A stretch of 64,000 nt of DNA from Maribellus comscasis (GTDB taxonomy: Bacteria > Bacteroidota > Bacteroidia > Bacteroidales > Prolixibacteraceae). The notes under the pieces are model-generated. The model did not search any database. It saw only the letters and a program-made list of their open reading frames with translations, and was not told where the DNA came from. The translations under genes were made by a program, and so were the position numbers. How positions within the stretch are numbered: position 1 is the first letter of the stretch; each line of letters begins with the position of its first letter. Location of the stretch: the NCBI RefSeq assembly GCF_009762775.1, contig NZ_CP046401.1, positions 6,088,001 to 6,152,000 of the forward strand. The letters run 5' to 3'. Below are positions 55,863 to 64,000 of this stretch, one piece after another.

Positions 55863-56768
55863 ATGAAAGAATTTAAAATATATCAAATCGATTCGTTTAC
55901 AAAAGAAAGATTTAAAGGAAATCCGGCAGGAGTAGTAATTAATGCTGATGGATTGAGTGACAATCAAATGCAAAAAATTGCGAGAGAACTAAACAATTCT
56001 GAAACTGCGTTTTTATTTTCACCTGACAGCAAGGATTGTGATGGTGTAATAAGATATTTTACACCTCAAATTGAAGTTCCCACCTGTGGACATGCCACGA
56101 TAGCAGCAATGTATGCGAAAGCACTTGAAGAACATTTAGATTCTTGTATTTTAAGGATTAAAACCAAGATTGGAATACTTCCTTTTGAAATAGTTAAAGA
56201 AAATGGAGATTATAAAGTTATTATGACTCAGGGGAGATTTGAACTTAGTCCAACATTTAATTCAGAAACAACCAATAAACTGATTGCAGCTTTGGGATTA
56301 GCAAAATCAGATTTGGATAACAAATGTCCGGTTCAAATCGCATCTACCGGACACTCAAAAGTAATGATTGGAATTAAGGACAGGGAAAAACTGAATGATT
56401 TAAGTCCAGATTTCAATGATTTAGCAAGTTTGAGTAAATCAATTAATTGCAACGGATATTTTGTTTTTACATTTGATTCTGATATCCCGGAAGTATTAAC
56501 TTATGGACGAATGTTTGCCCCCGCTGTTGGAATTAACGAAGACCCTGTGACTGGTAACGCAAACGGGCCATTGGGAGGTTATTTAATACAAAACAGAATT
56601 GTTGAGTACGCTGACAATAAATTTGAATTTAACGGTTGTCAGGGCGAAAGAATAGACAGAATGGGAAAAGTTAATGTAAAGGTCAAAATTGAAAATACAT
56701 TGCCAGTGTTGATTCAGATAATGGGAGATGCAGTAGAAGTATTTCAAACTGAGATTAAAATAGGATAA
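55863..56768 (+). CDS. PhzF-family isomerase-like protein
   Basis: About 301 residues from the ATG at 55863 (MKEFKIYQIDSF). It shows FKGNPAGVV, NSETAFLF with the active-site Glu of PhzF, TCGHATIAA and DPVTGNANGPLGGYL. PhzF folds as a diaminopimelate-epimerase-like protein and isomerises a phenazine precursor, but most bacterial members have unknown substrates. A start at 55803 would add 20 residues not seen in the family. No phenazine genes are nearby. Confidence 0.85.
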   Translation: MKEFKIYQIDSFTKERFKGNPAGVVINADGLSDNQMQKIARELNNSETAFLFSPDSKDCDGVIRYFTPQIEVPTCGHATIAAMYAKALEEHLDSCILRIKTKIGILPFEIVKENGDYKVIMTQGRFELSPTFNSETTNKLIAALGLAKSDLDNKCPVQIASTGHSKVMIGIKDREKLNDLSPDFNDLASLSKSINCNGYFVFTFDSDIPEVLTYGRMFAPAVGINEDPVTGNANGPLGGYLIQNRIVEYADNKFEFNGCQGERIDRMGKVNVKVKIENTLPVLIQIMGDAVEVFQTEIKIG

Positions 56769-57134
56769 AACCATAAACGTACAAGAATTGTATATGGCAG
56801 GCGGGATTTTGGCGGTTCGACAAGTTAAACCGGTGTTGTTACCTTCTGCGGATCTGACAGGATTTCTCAAGATCGGGAATGATTTGAGATTGAAGACGTT
56901 GAAATTGACATAGAGGAATTGGCAAGTTGTTGCAAAATGAGAAGTATTAAAAACGATGGAAAAGCTCGTTCCCAATTTGTACAAGCCAAATAAAAATGCA
57001 AAATCTAAAATTGTATATCAAGGAATCCGGGTGGTAATCGGTGAACATTTGCAATCAAATGAATGGGTTATGTATTCTGTCAAGCTGACAATTTTTGCCC
57101 AATAACAAATCCTGTAATTTTAAAAAGACCGAAA
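56769..57134. other. Intergenic region without a supported gene
   Basis: 366 nt. One 39-codon frame at 56794-56913 (MAGGILAVRQVK) has coding-like composition, but no family match is apparent. I see no promoter box or RNA structure. Confidence 0.35.
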
Positions 57135-58490
57135 ATGAAAAAAACAAATCTTATAATATTCCTGTTTGTACTACTCATTTCTTGTAGTAACCAAGATGCT
57201 CAGAAACAAGTAATAATTTCAGGCAATGCAGATATTGCTGATGCTACAGGTCTTGTTATTAGCAATAAAACAGACACTTTTAAAATTGACATCGACAGTG
57301 CGCATGTATTCCACGATACAATATTAGCTGACCGAGGATACTACACCTTATCTATTAATGAAAGAAACTTCAGGATTTATTTAAAACCAGGTTTTCAAAT
57401 CGATATAAAAATTGGGAATTCAATTGAGTTTAAGGGGGAAGGTTCAATTGAAAACAGCTACTTAATCGCAAACAACGTTCTGGTTGATAAACTTAAAGAG
57501 GTTGACAATTACAAATACTACGCAAAACGGAAGGAAGAACCATTTTTACTTCTAATGGATTCCATATTTCAAACCAGGCTTAATTTGCTAAATGAAATTG
57601 AAAACAAGGTTTGCCATGAATTTGAATATCTCGAAAAAAGTAAATTGAAATATGAATATCAACGAAAAAAAGCACTATATGAAACTGGAAGACAAATTGT
57701 TGTAGGAGACAATGATTTTACAGTATCAGAAAACTACTATGCCAATTTGTTTAAAGATATTAATGTAAATGATAGTATCCTAATAAATGTAAATGATTAC
57801 ATACGTTTTGTTAGCTCCTATTTATGGCAAGAGACCAATAGTATTGTTGGCGACAATGACTCGATTGATTTTTATCTTACCTATATGCATGTGCTTAATA
57901 AAAAAATAGAGGCAAAGAACCTTAAAGAAAGACTGTCGTACGATGTGGGGAGTATTAAATTGGCAAGGACAAAAGCATTAGACCCGGTTTATGAGCTGGT
58001 GCTACAAAATCTTTCAAACGAGAAGTATTTAAAAAGGGTTCAAACACAATACAATACATTAAAGCGGATTGAAAAAGGTGCGATGTCGCCCGATTTTCAA
58101 TTTGAAGATGTACATGGAAATATGGTTGAATTAAAAGATTTACGGGGGAAGATTGTATATATCGACATTTGGTCGACAGGTTGTGGACCTTGTATGGCTG
58201 AAATACCCTACCAGAAGAGGTTAGAGGAATATTGCAAAGGGAAAAACATTTATTTGGTTGGGATTAATATTTTGGATGATGCAGAACATTGGAAGAAAAC
58301 TGTTACTGAAAAAAAACTTGGTGGGATACAGCTACATACCTCTGACGAACGGGATAAATTTTTTACAGATTATGTAGTACGAGGAATTCCACGGTATATT
58401 TTGGTTGATGAAAACGGAAGAATAATTGATTCTAGTGCAAAAAGACCCTCAGATGAAAAGTTAATCGAGCAACTGGACAAAATCATGTAA
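57135..58490 (+). CDS. TlpA-like thioredoxin-fold lipoprotein
   Basis: About 451 residues from 57135, where a lipoprotein signal begins (lipobox LLISCS). The N-terminal part (about 30-310) is strand- and helix-rich and uncharacterised, as in many Bacteroidetes TlpA proteins. A C-terminal thioredoxin domain (about 315-450) holds the redox CxxC (STGCGPCMAEIPY) and the cis-Pro in GIPRYI. It is a periplasmic disulfide reductase anchored by lipid. A start at 57063 would hide the signal. Confidence 0.85.
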   Translation: MKKTNLIIFLFVLLISCSNQDAQKQVIISGNADIADATGLVISNKTDTFKIDIDSAHVFHDTILADRGYYTLSINERNFRIYLKPGFQIDIKIGNSIEFKGEGSIENSYLIANNVLVDKLKEVDNYKYYAKRKEEPFLLLMDSIFQTRLNLLNEIENKVCHEFEYLEKSKLKYEYQRKKALYETGRQIVVGDNDFTVSENYYANLFKDINVNDSILINVNDYIRFVSSYLWQETNSIVGDNDSIDFYLTYMHVLNKKIEAKNLKERLSYDVGSIKLARTKALDPVYELVLQNLSNEKYLKRVQTQYNTLKRIEKGAMSPDFQFEDVHGNMVELKDLRGKIVYIDIWSTGCGPCMAEIPYQKRLEEYCKGKNIYLVGINILDDAEHWKKTVTEKKLGGIQLHTSDERDKFFTDYVVRGIPRYILVDENGRIIDSSAKRPSDEKLIEQLDKIM

Positions 58491-58573
58491 AAAACTTTAA
58501 CTCAGGAGAGCACACTAAGATTATGTTTAAGAGCTAACGAGACAAGTCCGGGATATTAAAATCCAAACAGTTG

Positions 58574-58742
58574 AATCAGAAAAACAACTGAGGGGCCTAT
58601 TCCTACACCCGGTTAAATCAAAAAAATGGTAAGGGGAGGCACTCCGAAACTCTGCGGAATAAAAAAAATTGTCCGTGGACGCATTCCGAAAGCCTGTTCA
58701 ATCAAAAAAATGACCTGTGGACGTGTTTCGAAAGCCTGTTCA
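58574..58742 (+). repeat. 42-bp tandem repeat array, left part (four units)
   Basis: Units begin at 58574, 58616, 58658 and 58700, exactly 42 bp apart. Each starts AATCA or AATAA with an A-tract (A5 to A8) and continues with a GC-richer half (for example TGTGGACGTGTTTCGAAAGC). The IS element interrupts the array after the fourth unit. Confidence 0.85.
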
Positions 58743-58766
58743 TGTCCTTTCCTGAAATAACTTGAC
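58743..58766 (+). repeat. Left inverted repeat of the IS element
   Basis: 24 bp, matching the right repeat in 21 positions, and starting with the IS3-typical TG. Confidence 0.88.
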
Positions 58767-58956
58767 AGATTTAACTTTAATTTCTGATAGATGTAAATAT
58801 TTATTCTGCATTTACTGATTTACAAAACTATTTCATTTTTTATTCTTGCAAATTCTTTCCTGCATATTTTTAATCCCTGTAACTGCTCATTCCTTTCTGT
58901 CTTATCCCTGATTAAAGGGACAGATATAATTCTTCTTCCTGTTTTTTTGTGCAGCT

Positions 58957-59883
58957 TCATTTTTTATCGCTGGTTTTTGTTGCAGGTTTGTATTCTGTTG
59001 CTTCTTTTCCCGTCGTATTAAATTCCCGCTTTTTCCAGTGCTTTTTAAGTGATCCCGATTCCTTGTGTGCATCCACCGGAAGCATAAAATCCACGCTGCG
59101 GTGCGGACGTTTGTTGTTGTATTTGTAAACCGCAACCTTTGTTGCTTCCAGGGCTGCATGATAATCCGGGTAAGTTTCGTTTAAATCATATTCATTCTTT
59201 AAAATACCATTAACCCGCTCGGCTATAGCGTTTTCATAGGGGTCGCCGTTTTCTGTCATCGAAATATTGATATTTGAACCTTGCAGGTAGTTCACATAGT
59301 CGGTGCAGCAATACTGGATGCCGCGGTCGGAATGGTGGATAAGGTTCTGCTTCACCCCTTCCCCTGAAATGGCCATCTTTAGAGCATTTAAAGCCCCTTC
59401 GCTGGTGAGGTCGGGCCAGAGGCACCAGCCAACAATTTTTCTGGAATATGCATCGGTAACAAGCGAGAGGTAAACAAAACCTTTTTCAGTGCGAATGTAG
59501 GTTATGTCGCTAACCCATAAACGCCCGGAACTCATTATCTCAATATCCCTTACCAGGTTGGGATACTTGCGGAAAAAATGCTTCGAATTGGTTGTTTTAG
59601 GCCTGCGCCTGCGCCGCCTGACCAACAGGCCATGTTCCCGCAGCAGGATATAAAACTTGTCCCTTCCATATTTAATATTATGTTTCTGAAGGGTCGGCGC
59701 AATCAGCCGGTGGAGCTTCTCTGTCCCCATCCGCTTGTGCTCTTTACGCAAATCTTTTACCTGTCTTAATATAAAAACTTCCTCCATCTGGTACCCGGAT
59801 TGACGTTTCCTATTGTCGTACCAGGCCTGGCGGGTAAACCCAAACAGTTCGCATAGTACCGCCTTGGAAACCAAAGGATACAT
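58957..59883 (-). CDS. IS3-family transposase OrfB (DDE integrase core)
   Basis: The 308-residue frame shows the DDE residues in WVSDITYIRT, HHSDRGIQYC and NAIAERVNGILKNE. It is normally made as an OrfAB fusion through the slippery heptamer at 59916-59922; the reading frame is open back to that site. The ATG at 59883 is the in-frame Met after the shift. It catalyses strand transfer. Confidence 0.92.
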   Translation of the reverse strand: MYPLVSKAVLCELFGFTRQAWYDNRKRQSGYQMEEVFILRQVKDLRKEHKRMGTEKLHRLIAPTLQKHNIKYGRDKFYILLREHGLLVRRRRRRPKTTNSKHFFRKYPNLVRDIEIMSSGRLWVSDITYIRTEKGFVYLSLVTDAYSRKIVGWCLWPDLTSEGALNALKMAISGEGVKQNLIHHSDRGIQYCCTDYVNYLQGSNINISMTENGDPYENAIAERVNGILKNEYDLNETYPDYHAALEATKVAVYKYNNKRPHRSVDFMLPVDAHKESGSLKKHWKKREFNTTGKEATEYKPATKTSDKK

Positions 59884-59897
59884 GCGTGCCAGTACAT

Positions 59898-60308
59898 CTA
59901 CTGTTTGGGTCCAGACTTTTTTCTGATTTCGAGTTTGTAGTCGTTTTCTGCAATGTCAATCATAGTGTTCAGCGCCACATTCTTCATCTGCGCACGTTCC
60001 AACTGCTTTTCCAATTCCCTGATGCGTTTCTCCAACGCTTTGTGGTCTGTTCTTTCTTTTGCACTCATCATCTGTAAAGATATGTGGATTTCGTCGGAAT
60101 ATCTCTCCTGCCAGCGCTTTATGATCTTTTTATATTCAAATCTTGATAATGAAAATCGTTCCCGTGCTTCCTGGTAACTCATATTTCCAGCATCAATCTG
60201 CGCTACCAGCCAACGTCGGAAGCTTACTTCATAATTACTGTAATTAACTGTTTTTTCTTCAAATCCATCCATGTAATCTGTTAACATGGATTCATTCCTT
60301 TTTTTCAT
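59898..60308 (-). CDS. IS3-family OrfA (helix-turn-helix, leucine-zipper)
   Basis: The 136-residue protein has a helix-turn-helix (SYQEARERFSLSRFEYKKI) and a C-terminal coiled coil (ALEKRIRELEKQLERAQMK). It binds the IS ends and supplies the N-terminus of the OrfAB fusion. The frame ends just after the slippery site. Confidence 0.9.
   Translation of the reverse strand: MKKRNESMLTDYMDGFEEKTVNYSNYEVSFRRWLVAQIDAGNMSYQEARERFSLSRFEYKKIIKRWQERYSDEIHISLQMMSAKERTDHKALEKRIRELEKQLERAQMKNVALNTMIDIAENDYKLEIRKKSGPKQ
59916..59922 (-). promoter_or_regulatory. -1 frameshift heptamer between orfA and orfB
   Basis: On the minus strand the orfA frame reads A-AAA-AAG, the typical IS3 slippery sequence. After a -1 shift the frame continues openly into orfB. 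Confidence 0.8.
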
Positions 60309-60325
60309 TTTCTTGACATTTTTGC

Positions 60326-60349
60326 GTCAAGTTATTTCAGTATAAGACA
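60326..60349 (-). repeat. Right inverted repeat of the IS element
   Basis: The minus strand begins TGTCTTATACTGAAATAACT; partner of the left repeat. A TCA duplicate follows. Confidence 0.88.
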
Positions 60350-60351
60350 TC

Positions 60352-60486
60352 AATCAAAAAAATTACCAATGGGCAGGGCAAACCGGGTGATGGAGTCAAA
60401 AAAATCGTCGGGGGGAGGGTGAGAAGTTCCGGTTGAAGCAGAAAAATACCCCGGGGGAAGGGTCTGAACTGTCCCGGAGAAAATAG
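60352..60486 (+). repeat. 42-bp tandem repeat array, right part (three units and a partial unit)
   Basis: Units begin at 60352, 60394 and 60436, with a partial unit at 60478, again exactly 42 bp apart. Removing the IS and one TCA copy joins the two halves without breaking the period. In total at least seven units are present. Confidence 0.85.
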
Positions 60487-60500
60487 AATCAAGGGTTTTA

Positions 60501-60533
60501 GCAGGTACTGCTATTTGTACCTGCCCCTTTGTT
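60501..60533 (+). terminator. Hairpin at the end of the sulfatase genes
   Basis: GCAGGTAC (60501-60508) pairs perfectly with GTACCTGC (60517-60524), with T-rich sequence after it on the plus strand. It could stop transcription entering from the repeat array. On the minus strand the T-run is weak. Confidence 0.5.
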
Positions 60534-60541
60534 TTTAAGAT

Positions 60542-62164
60542 TTAGTTTTTTGCAGGAAAGATCCGTTGATATTCCTTTTGCCAGACTGCTTCCATTTCAT
60601 TCACTTTTTCCGGCATTTCTTTAGCCAGATTGTTGTTTTCCGTGCGATCTGCTGCCATGTTAAACAACTCCCATTCACCACCGCTTAATGCCGAAATTTT
60701 CCAGTCGCCAATACGCAAGGCCCGTCCGCCTTCATGCTCCCAGAAAAGTGTATCGTGAGTTGTTGAAATTTCTCCTTTTAAAAGAGGGAGGATTGATTTT
60801 CCTTCTATCTGCGAAGTTTCCAAATTATTTATCATAGAGGGATATTCAGCCTCAGCCAGTTCCAGACAGGTGGGCAAAATATCGATAACATGCCCGACTC
60901 CCTGATTGATGGTATTTTCTTTTCCTTTTAGCCCGGTCGGCCAGTGTACAATAAACGGAGTGCAGTTTCCGCCTTCAAACGATTCTTTTTTCCAGTAACG
61001 AAAAGGGGCGTTGATAGCTCCGGCCCATGCCACACCCAGATAACCCCAGGTAAGTTCAGATCCCGGCCGTTCAAAGGTATTGTAATCTATTTCTTTGCCT
61101 TCACGGTTGTGTCCGGGGCGGTCGAAACCGGGTTGGTAACCCCGCTCGGGCGAAGCTCCGTTGTCGGCAAGGAAAAGAATAACTGTATTGTCGTATTCCC
61201 CGGTTTCTTTCAGCTTTTGAATTAGCCGTCCGATTCCCTGGTCCAATCGATCAACCATAGCAGCATGTGCTTCCATGTGTCTGGCTTCCCAGGCTTTATT
61301 TTCACAATCAGTCCACAACTTCCCCGATTCGTTTGGGGCCAGCGGAGCAATTGCCGGATCAACTATTCCCTGTTCAATTAATCCTTTGTATCGGTTTTCA
61401 CGGAGTTTGTCCCAGCCTTCGTCATATACCCCTTTATATTTTTTAATATCTTCAGGCAAAGCATGCAAGGGCCAGTGTGGTGCAGTGTGTGCAACATACA
61501 AAAAGAAAGGTTTATCGTCTTTACTGTACGAATCAACCATCTCAATACTTTTGTCGGTAATAAAATCGGTGATATAAAAGTCGTCGGGGACATTTTTTAT
61601 TTCTTTTTCGTTATGAACCAGGCTAAAGGGATCGTAATAATCAACTACTCCCCAAATTACCCCCCAGTGTTCTTCAAAGCCGCGATTACTCGGGTAGGAT
61701 TCCGGGGGAGCAAAAATGCCTGTGTCTTTTCGATGGGAAAGCCACAACAACTGTTCTTCCTTGTCGGGCAGAGCTTTGGTTCGCGAGAGGTGCCATTTCC
61801 CGGCCATTCCGGTATGGTAACCGTTTGTTTTTAATACTTCAGCAATAGTTGCTGCATTTCGTGAAAGCGTTTGTCCGTTTCTGTCAAGTCCAACCTGATG
61901 AGGATATTTGCCGGTCAACAGGGATGCGCGTGTAGGACAACACCGTGCCGCGTTATGAAATTGTGTAAACCGGACACCTCCGGCTGCCAGCCCGTCGAGG
62001 TTTGGAGTGTTTATCTCGCCGCCATAACAACCAATATCAGAATAGCCCAGATCGTCGGCCATAATGATGATAATATTTGGCTTTTTCTCCTCTTTTTTTT
62101 CTTCTGTGTTTGAGCTGCAACCTGCAAAAATCAACGCAACCAAAACATACAGCAAATTTTTCAT
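60542..62164 (-). CDS. Arylsulfatase lipoprotein
   Basis: The 540-residue protein has a lipobox (IFAGCSS) and the type I sulfatase core. MADDLGYSDIGCYGGE binds the metal, RCCPTRASLLTG is the C-x-P-x-R site (first Cys of CCPTR) to be converted to formylglycine, and LADNGASPERG follows. It is a close paralogue of the next gene and ends at a hairpin. It would act on sulfated polysaccharides; the substrate class is not deducible. Confidence 0.93.
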   Translation of the reverse strand: MKNLLYVLVALIFAGCSSNTEEKKEEKKPNIIIIMADDLGYSDIGCYGGEINTPNLDGLAAGGVRFTQFHNAARCCPTRASLLTGKYPHQVGLDRNGQTLSRNAATIAEVLKTNGYHTGMAGKWHLSRTKALPDKEEQLLWLSHRKDTGIFAPPESYPSNRGFEEHWGVIWGVVDYYDPFSLVHNEKEIKNVPDDFYITDFITDKSIEMVDSYSKDDKPFFLYVAHTAPHWPLHALPEDIKKYKGVYDEGWDKLRENRYKGLIEQGIVDPAIAPLAPNESGKLWTDCENKAWEARHMEAHAAMVDRLDQGIGRLIQKLKETGEYDNTVILFLADNGASPERGYQPGFDRPGHNREGKEIDYNTFERPGSELTWGYLGVAWAGAINAPFRYWKKESFEGGNCTPFIVHWPTGLKGKENTINQGVGHVIDILPTCLELAEAEYPSMINNLETSQIEGKSILPLLKGEISTTHDTLFWEHEGGRALRIGDWKISALSGGEWELFNMAADRTENNNLAKEMPEKVNEMEAVWQKEYQRIFPAKN

Positions 62165-62194
62165 GTTTTATTTCTTTTAATTTCAGTTCCTGAT

Positions 62195-63847
62195 TTATTT
62201 CTTTTCGGAACTGTTTTTTTCTTTGTACAGTTTTTGAATTTTATTCCAGGCCAGCACACGATTTGCCTGTGCCCATTCCTCATACATTTTTTCCATTTCA
62301 TTTACCTTTTCCGGTTGTTGAGAAGCAATGTTGTGCATCTCCGACCGGTCGGTTTCCAAATCATATAATTCCCATTCGGTTTCACGTTTTTTATTCCATT
62401 TTGAAACCAGTTTATATTTTCCCAGTCGTACCGCTTTATTTCCCTCATGTTCCCAGAATATGGGTTCAGTATGAATGGGTTTATTTTCACCTTTTAAAAG
62501 CGGAACAAGGCTTTTCCCTGAAGTTGGCACAATTTTGTTTCCCCGATATTCCTCAGGATAAGTCGTTTGGGCAACGTCAACAAATGTGGCCATAAGATCA
62601 GGCAAAAATCCGTATTCAGAAACGATTCGGCCTTCATTTTCTTTTGGAATTACTTTGGGCCAGTGCGCAATAAATGGTGTTCCTATTCCTCCCTCGTGCA
62701 CCCAGTGTTTGTATTCGCGGTAGGGGGTATTTGAAGCATTTGCCCATGCACCGCCATACGACAAGAAATAGCCTTCTTTTGTATCCAGTTGCTCTGCCGG
62801 TCCTCCTCCCAGTTCCCCGCCTTCAGCACAGGCGCCGTTGTCATTTAAAAAGATAATCAGCGTATTGTCTAACATATTTTGGTCTTTTAAATGACTAACA
62901 AGTTTTCCTATGTTCTGATCCATTTGGTCTATCATTGCCGAATAGATAGCTCGTCGCAGATCCATTTCTTTTTTCTTTTCCTCGGGCAAAGTGTTCCAAT
63001 CGCGCCAATCCTGGGGAGACAAATCCGATTTCTCATCAATAATTCCCATCTCTTGCATTCTCTCATAGCGGGCTTCCCGCAGTTTTGTCCAGCCTTCCAT
63101 GTATTTTCCTTTGTACTTTTCAACCACTTCACGGGGCGCATTTAAAGGCCAGTGCGGTGCAGTGTAAGCCAGGTATAAAAAGAAAGGTTTCTCACTATTC
63201 TCTGTTTTTGCTTCATCAATAAACTGAATGGCATAATCGGTAAAAGCATCGGTTGTATAAAAATCGTCATCGCTAACCGAAACCGTATCGTTCATGTAAG
63301 TTATTCCCCGTGGATAAACCGGTTTAAAAAAATTGCTTGCTCCGGGAATCAACCCGTAAAACTTATCAAAACCACGTTGTAAGGGCCATTTTGATTTATC
63401 GGATATTCCGAGGTGCCATTTGCCGGTCATCAATGTAGTATAACCTGCATCTTTTAGCACTTCGGCTATTGTTACACAGTTTTTATTTAAAAAACCACGG
63501 TATTCAGGAATTCGCAAATCGTGTTGAGCAAAATCGGCGGGAGTGTTGGTCATGTGACCAATTCCGGTTTGATGCGGATAGCAACCCGTCATCAGGCTTG
63601 CACGTGTGGGACAGCAGCGTGCTCCGTTGTAAAACTGTGTAAGACGCAGCCCCTTGTTGGCCAGCGCATCTAGATTTGGAGTTTCCACTTCTCCTCCGAA
63701 ACATCCCGGATCTGAATAACCCATGTCGTCGGAGAGAATAAGAATAATATTAGGTTTTGCCGACGATTCCGTATAATTTTTGTCTTTTTTGAAATCACAC
63801 CCGCCAAACAAAATAAGCACCAAATAAAAAAATATCTGTTTATTCAT
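62195..63847 (-). CDS. Arylsulfatase lipoprotein, paralogue
   Basis: The 550-residue protein has a lipobox (LFGGCDF), LSDDMGYSDPGCFGGE, RCCPTRASLMTG and LNDNGACAEGG. It lies 30 nt upstream of the other sulfatase in the same direction, so the two are co-transcribed and probably arose by duplication. Different surrounding loops suggest different sulfate positions or sugars. Confidence 0.93.
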   Translation of the reverse strand: MNKQIFFYLVLILFGGCDFKKDKNYTESSAKPNIILILSDDMGYSDPGCFGGEVETPNLDALANKGLRLTQFYNGARCCPTRASLMTGCYPHQTGIGHMTNTPADFAQHDLRIPEYRGFLNKNCVTIAEVLKDAGYTTLMTGKWHLGISDKSKWPLQRGFDKFYGLIPGASNFFKPVYPRGITYMNDTVSVSDDDFYTTDAFTDYAIQFIDEAKTENSEKPFFLYLAYTAPHWPLNAPREVVEKYKGKYMEGWTKLREARYERMQEMGIIDEKSDLSPQDWRDWNTLPEEKKKEMDLRRAIYSAMIDQMDQNIGKLVSHLKDQNMLDNTLIIFLNDNGACAEGGELGGGPAEQLDTKEGYFLSYGGAWANASNTPYREYKHWVHEGGIGTPFIAHWPKVIPKENEGRIVSEYGFLPDLMATFVDVAQTTYPEEYRGNKIVPTSGKSLVPLLKGENKPIHTEPIFWEHEGNKAVRLGKYKLVSKWNKKRETEWELYDLETDRSEMHNIASQQPEKVNEMEKMYEEWAQANRVLAWNKIQKLYKEKNSSEKK

Positions 63848-63873
63848 AACCCGACTTTTAGCTGGTTTGTCAA

Positions 63874-64000
63874 TTATTCCTGATATAATACCGAATGTAG
63901 CTCATTTAATTTATCAACAGGAATTTTAATAACTTCCCTGTCGTAGGTTATCAAACCATTTACTTCGCCTTCCACATCAGTGGTTTGTGTGTAAACTGCC
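63874..64000 (-). CDS. Glycoside hydrolase, probably GH2, C-terminal end (continues beyond window)
   Basis: The last 42 residues on the minus strand read AVYTQTTDVEGEVNGLITYD and then EVIKIPVDKLNEL before the stop at 63874. The YTQTTDVEGEVNGL...YDRE pattern is typical of the C-terminal catalytic-barrel end of Bacteroidetes GH2 enzymes. It stops 26 nt upstream of the first sulfatase and belongs to the same operon. Confidence 0.6.
   Translation of the reverse strand, partial: AVYTQTTDVEGEVNGLITYDREVIKIPVDKLNELHSVLYQE

Larger units (their letters stand above)
58743..60349 (-). mobile_element. IS3-family insertion sequence, 1607 bp
   Basis: Ends are imperfect inverted repeats of 24 bp: TGTCCTTTCCTGAAATAACT at 58743 and TGTCTTATACTGAAATAACT on the minus strand ending at 60349 (21 of 24 matches). 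Target-site duplication is TCA (58740-58742 and 60350-60352). It carries orfA and orfB with a -1 frameshift signal between them. Intact ORFs and near-identical ends suggest a recent, possibly active insertion. Confidence 0.92.

Noticed and set aside
56794..56913. 39-codon ORF between PhzF and the TlpA-like gene
   Set aside because: No ribosome-binding or promoter signal and no recognisable family; mentioned only in the gap entry.
58574..60486. Protein-coding reading of the 42-bp repeats as 14-residue units
   Set aside because: In-frame stops occur on both strands and conservation is concentrated in the A-tract, not in codon positions.

Overview
The window looks like chromosome of a low-GC marine-type Bacteroidota, most likely Marinilabiliales/Prolixibacteraceae; the family is inferred, the phylum is well supported. 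Support for the phylum includes repeated TAnnTTTG -7 promoter boxes, weak Shine-Dalgarno signals, a type IX secretion sorting domain, a GG-type Bacteroidetes leader peptide, many lipoproteins, a long LepB, and sulfatase/GH105/GH2 polysaccharide genes. I see no tRNA, rRNA or CRISPR array.

Layout. 1-405 is the end of an acyl-CoA synthetase. 556-2658 is a three-domain esterase lipoprotein. 2853-8814 is a tight operon: a LysM protein with a dead lytic-transglycosylase fold, two SGNH hydrolases and an MBOAT acyltransferase. This is an envelope O-acylation system. 8817-11738 holds an Omp85-type barrel and a TonB-like protein, followed by a candidate small RNA (about 11825-11908).

12059-17616 is the most interesting region. 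It holds an ECF sigma factor, an anti-sigma/TPR membrane protein with repeated anti-sigma-like segments, a secreted membrane-anchored TPR-CHAT protease, and a 47-residue GG-leader peptide gene. The sigma gene and the peptide gene share an almost identical bipartite promoter (GGGTTACCTTTTT-N9-CGAAT). The 3' region after the anti-sigma gene carries three hairpins whose stems differ but whose loops share a sequence complementary to the predicted 5' end of the peptide mRNA. I read this as a self-contained, autoregulated, protease-controlled peptide module.

17656-42784 is mostly housekeeping: an RNA methyltransferase, serine acetyltransferase, PnuC with a nicotinamide riboside kinase, a CTP protease, guaA, an Lnt-like enzyme, nitrilase, rocD, a BatA/VWA protein, isoaspartyl peptidase, a CarH-like B12 photoreceptor, a ModF-like ABC protein, an exported formylglycine-generating enzyme, a ThuA protein and a WbqC protein.

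42785-60349 is an eroding accessory zone. A GH105 gene and a 5'-truncated CotH gene appear to have been inserted into the dapB-lepB-lapA-wbqC neighbourhood. ilvE carries internal deletions, several short C-terminal gene remnants are visible, and an IS3-family element sits inside a 42-bp tandem repeat array. 60542-64000 ends the window with two tandem sulfatases and a GH2 fragment, probably part of a sulfated-polysaccharide locus served by the exported FGE at 39.8-41.0 kb.
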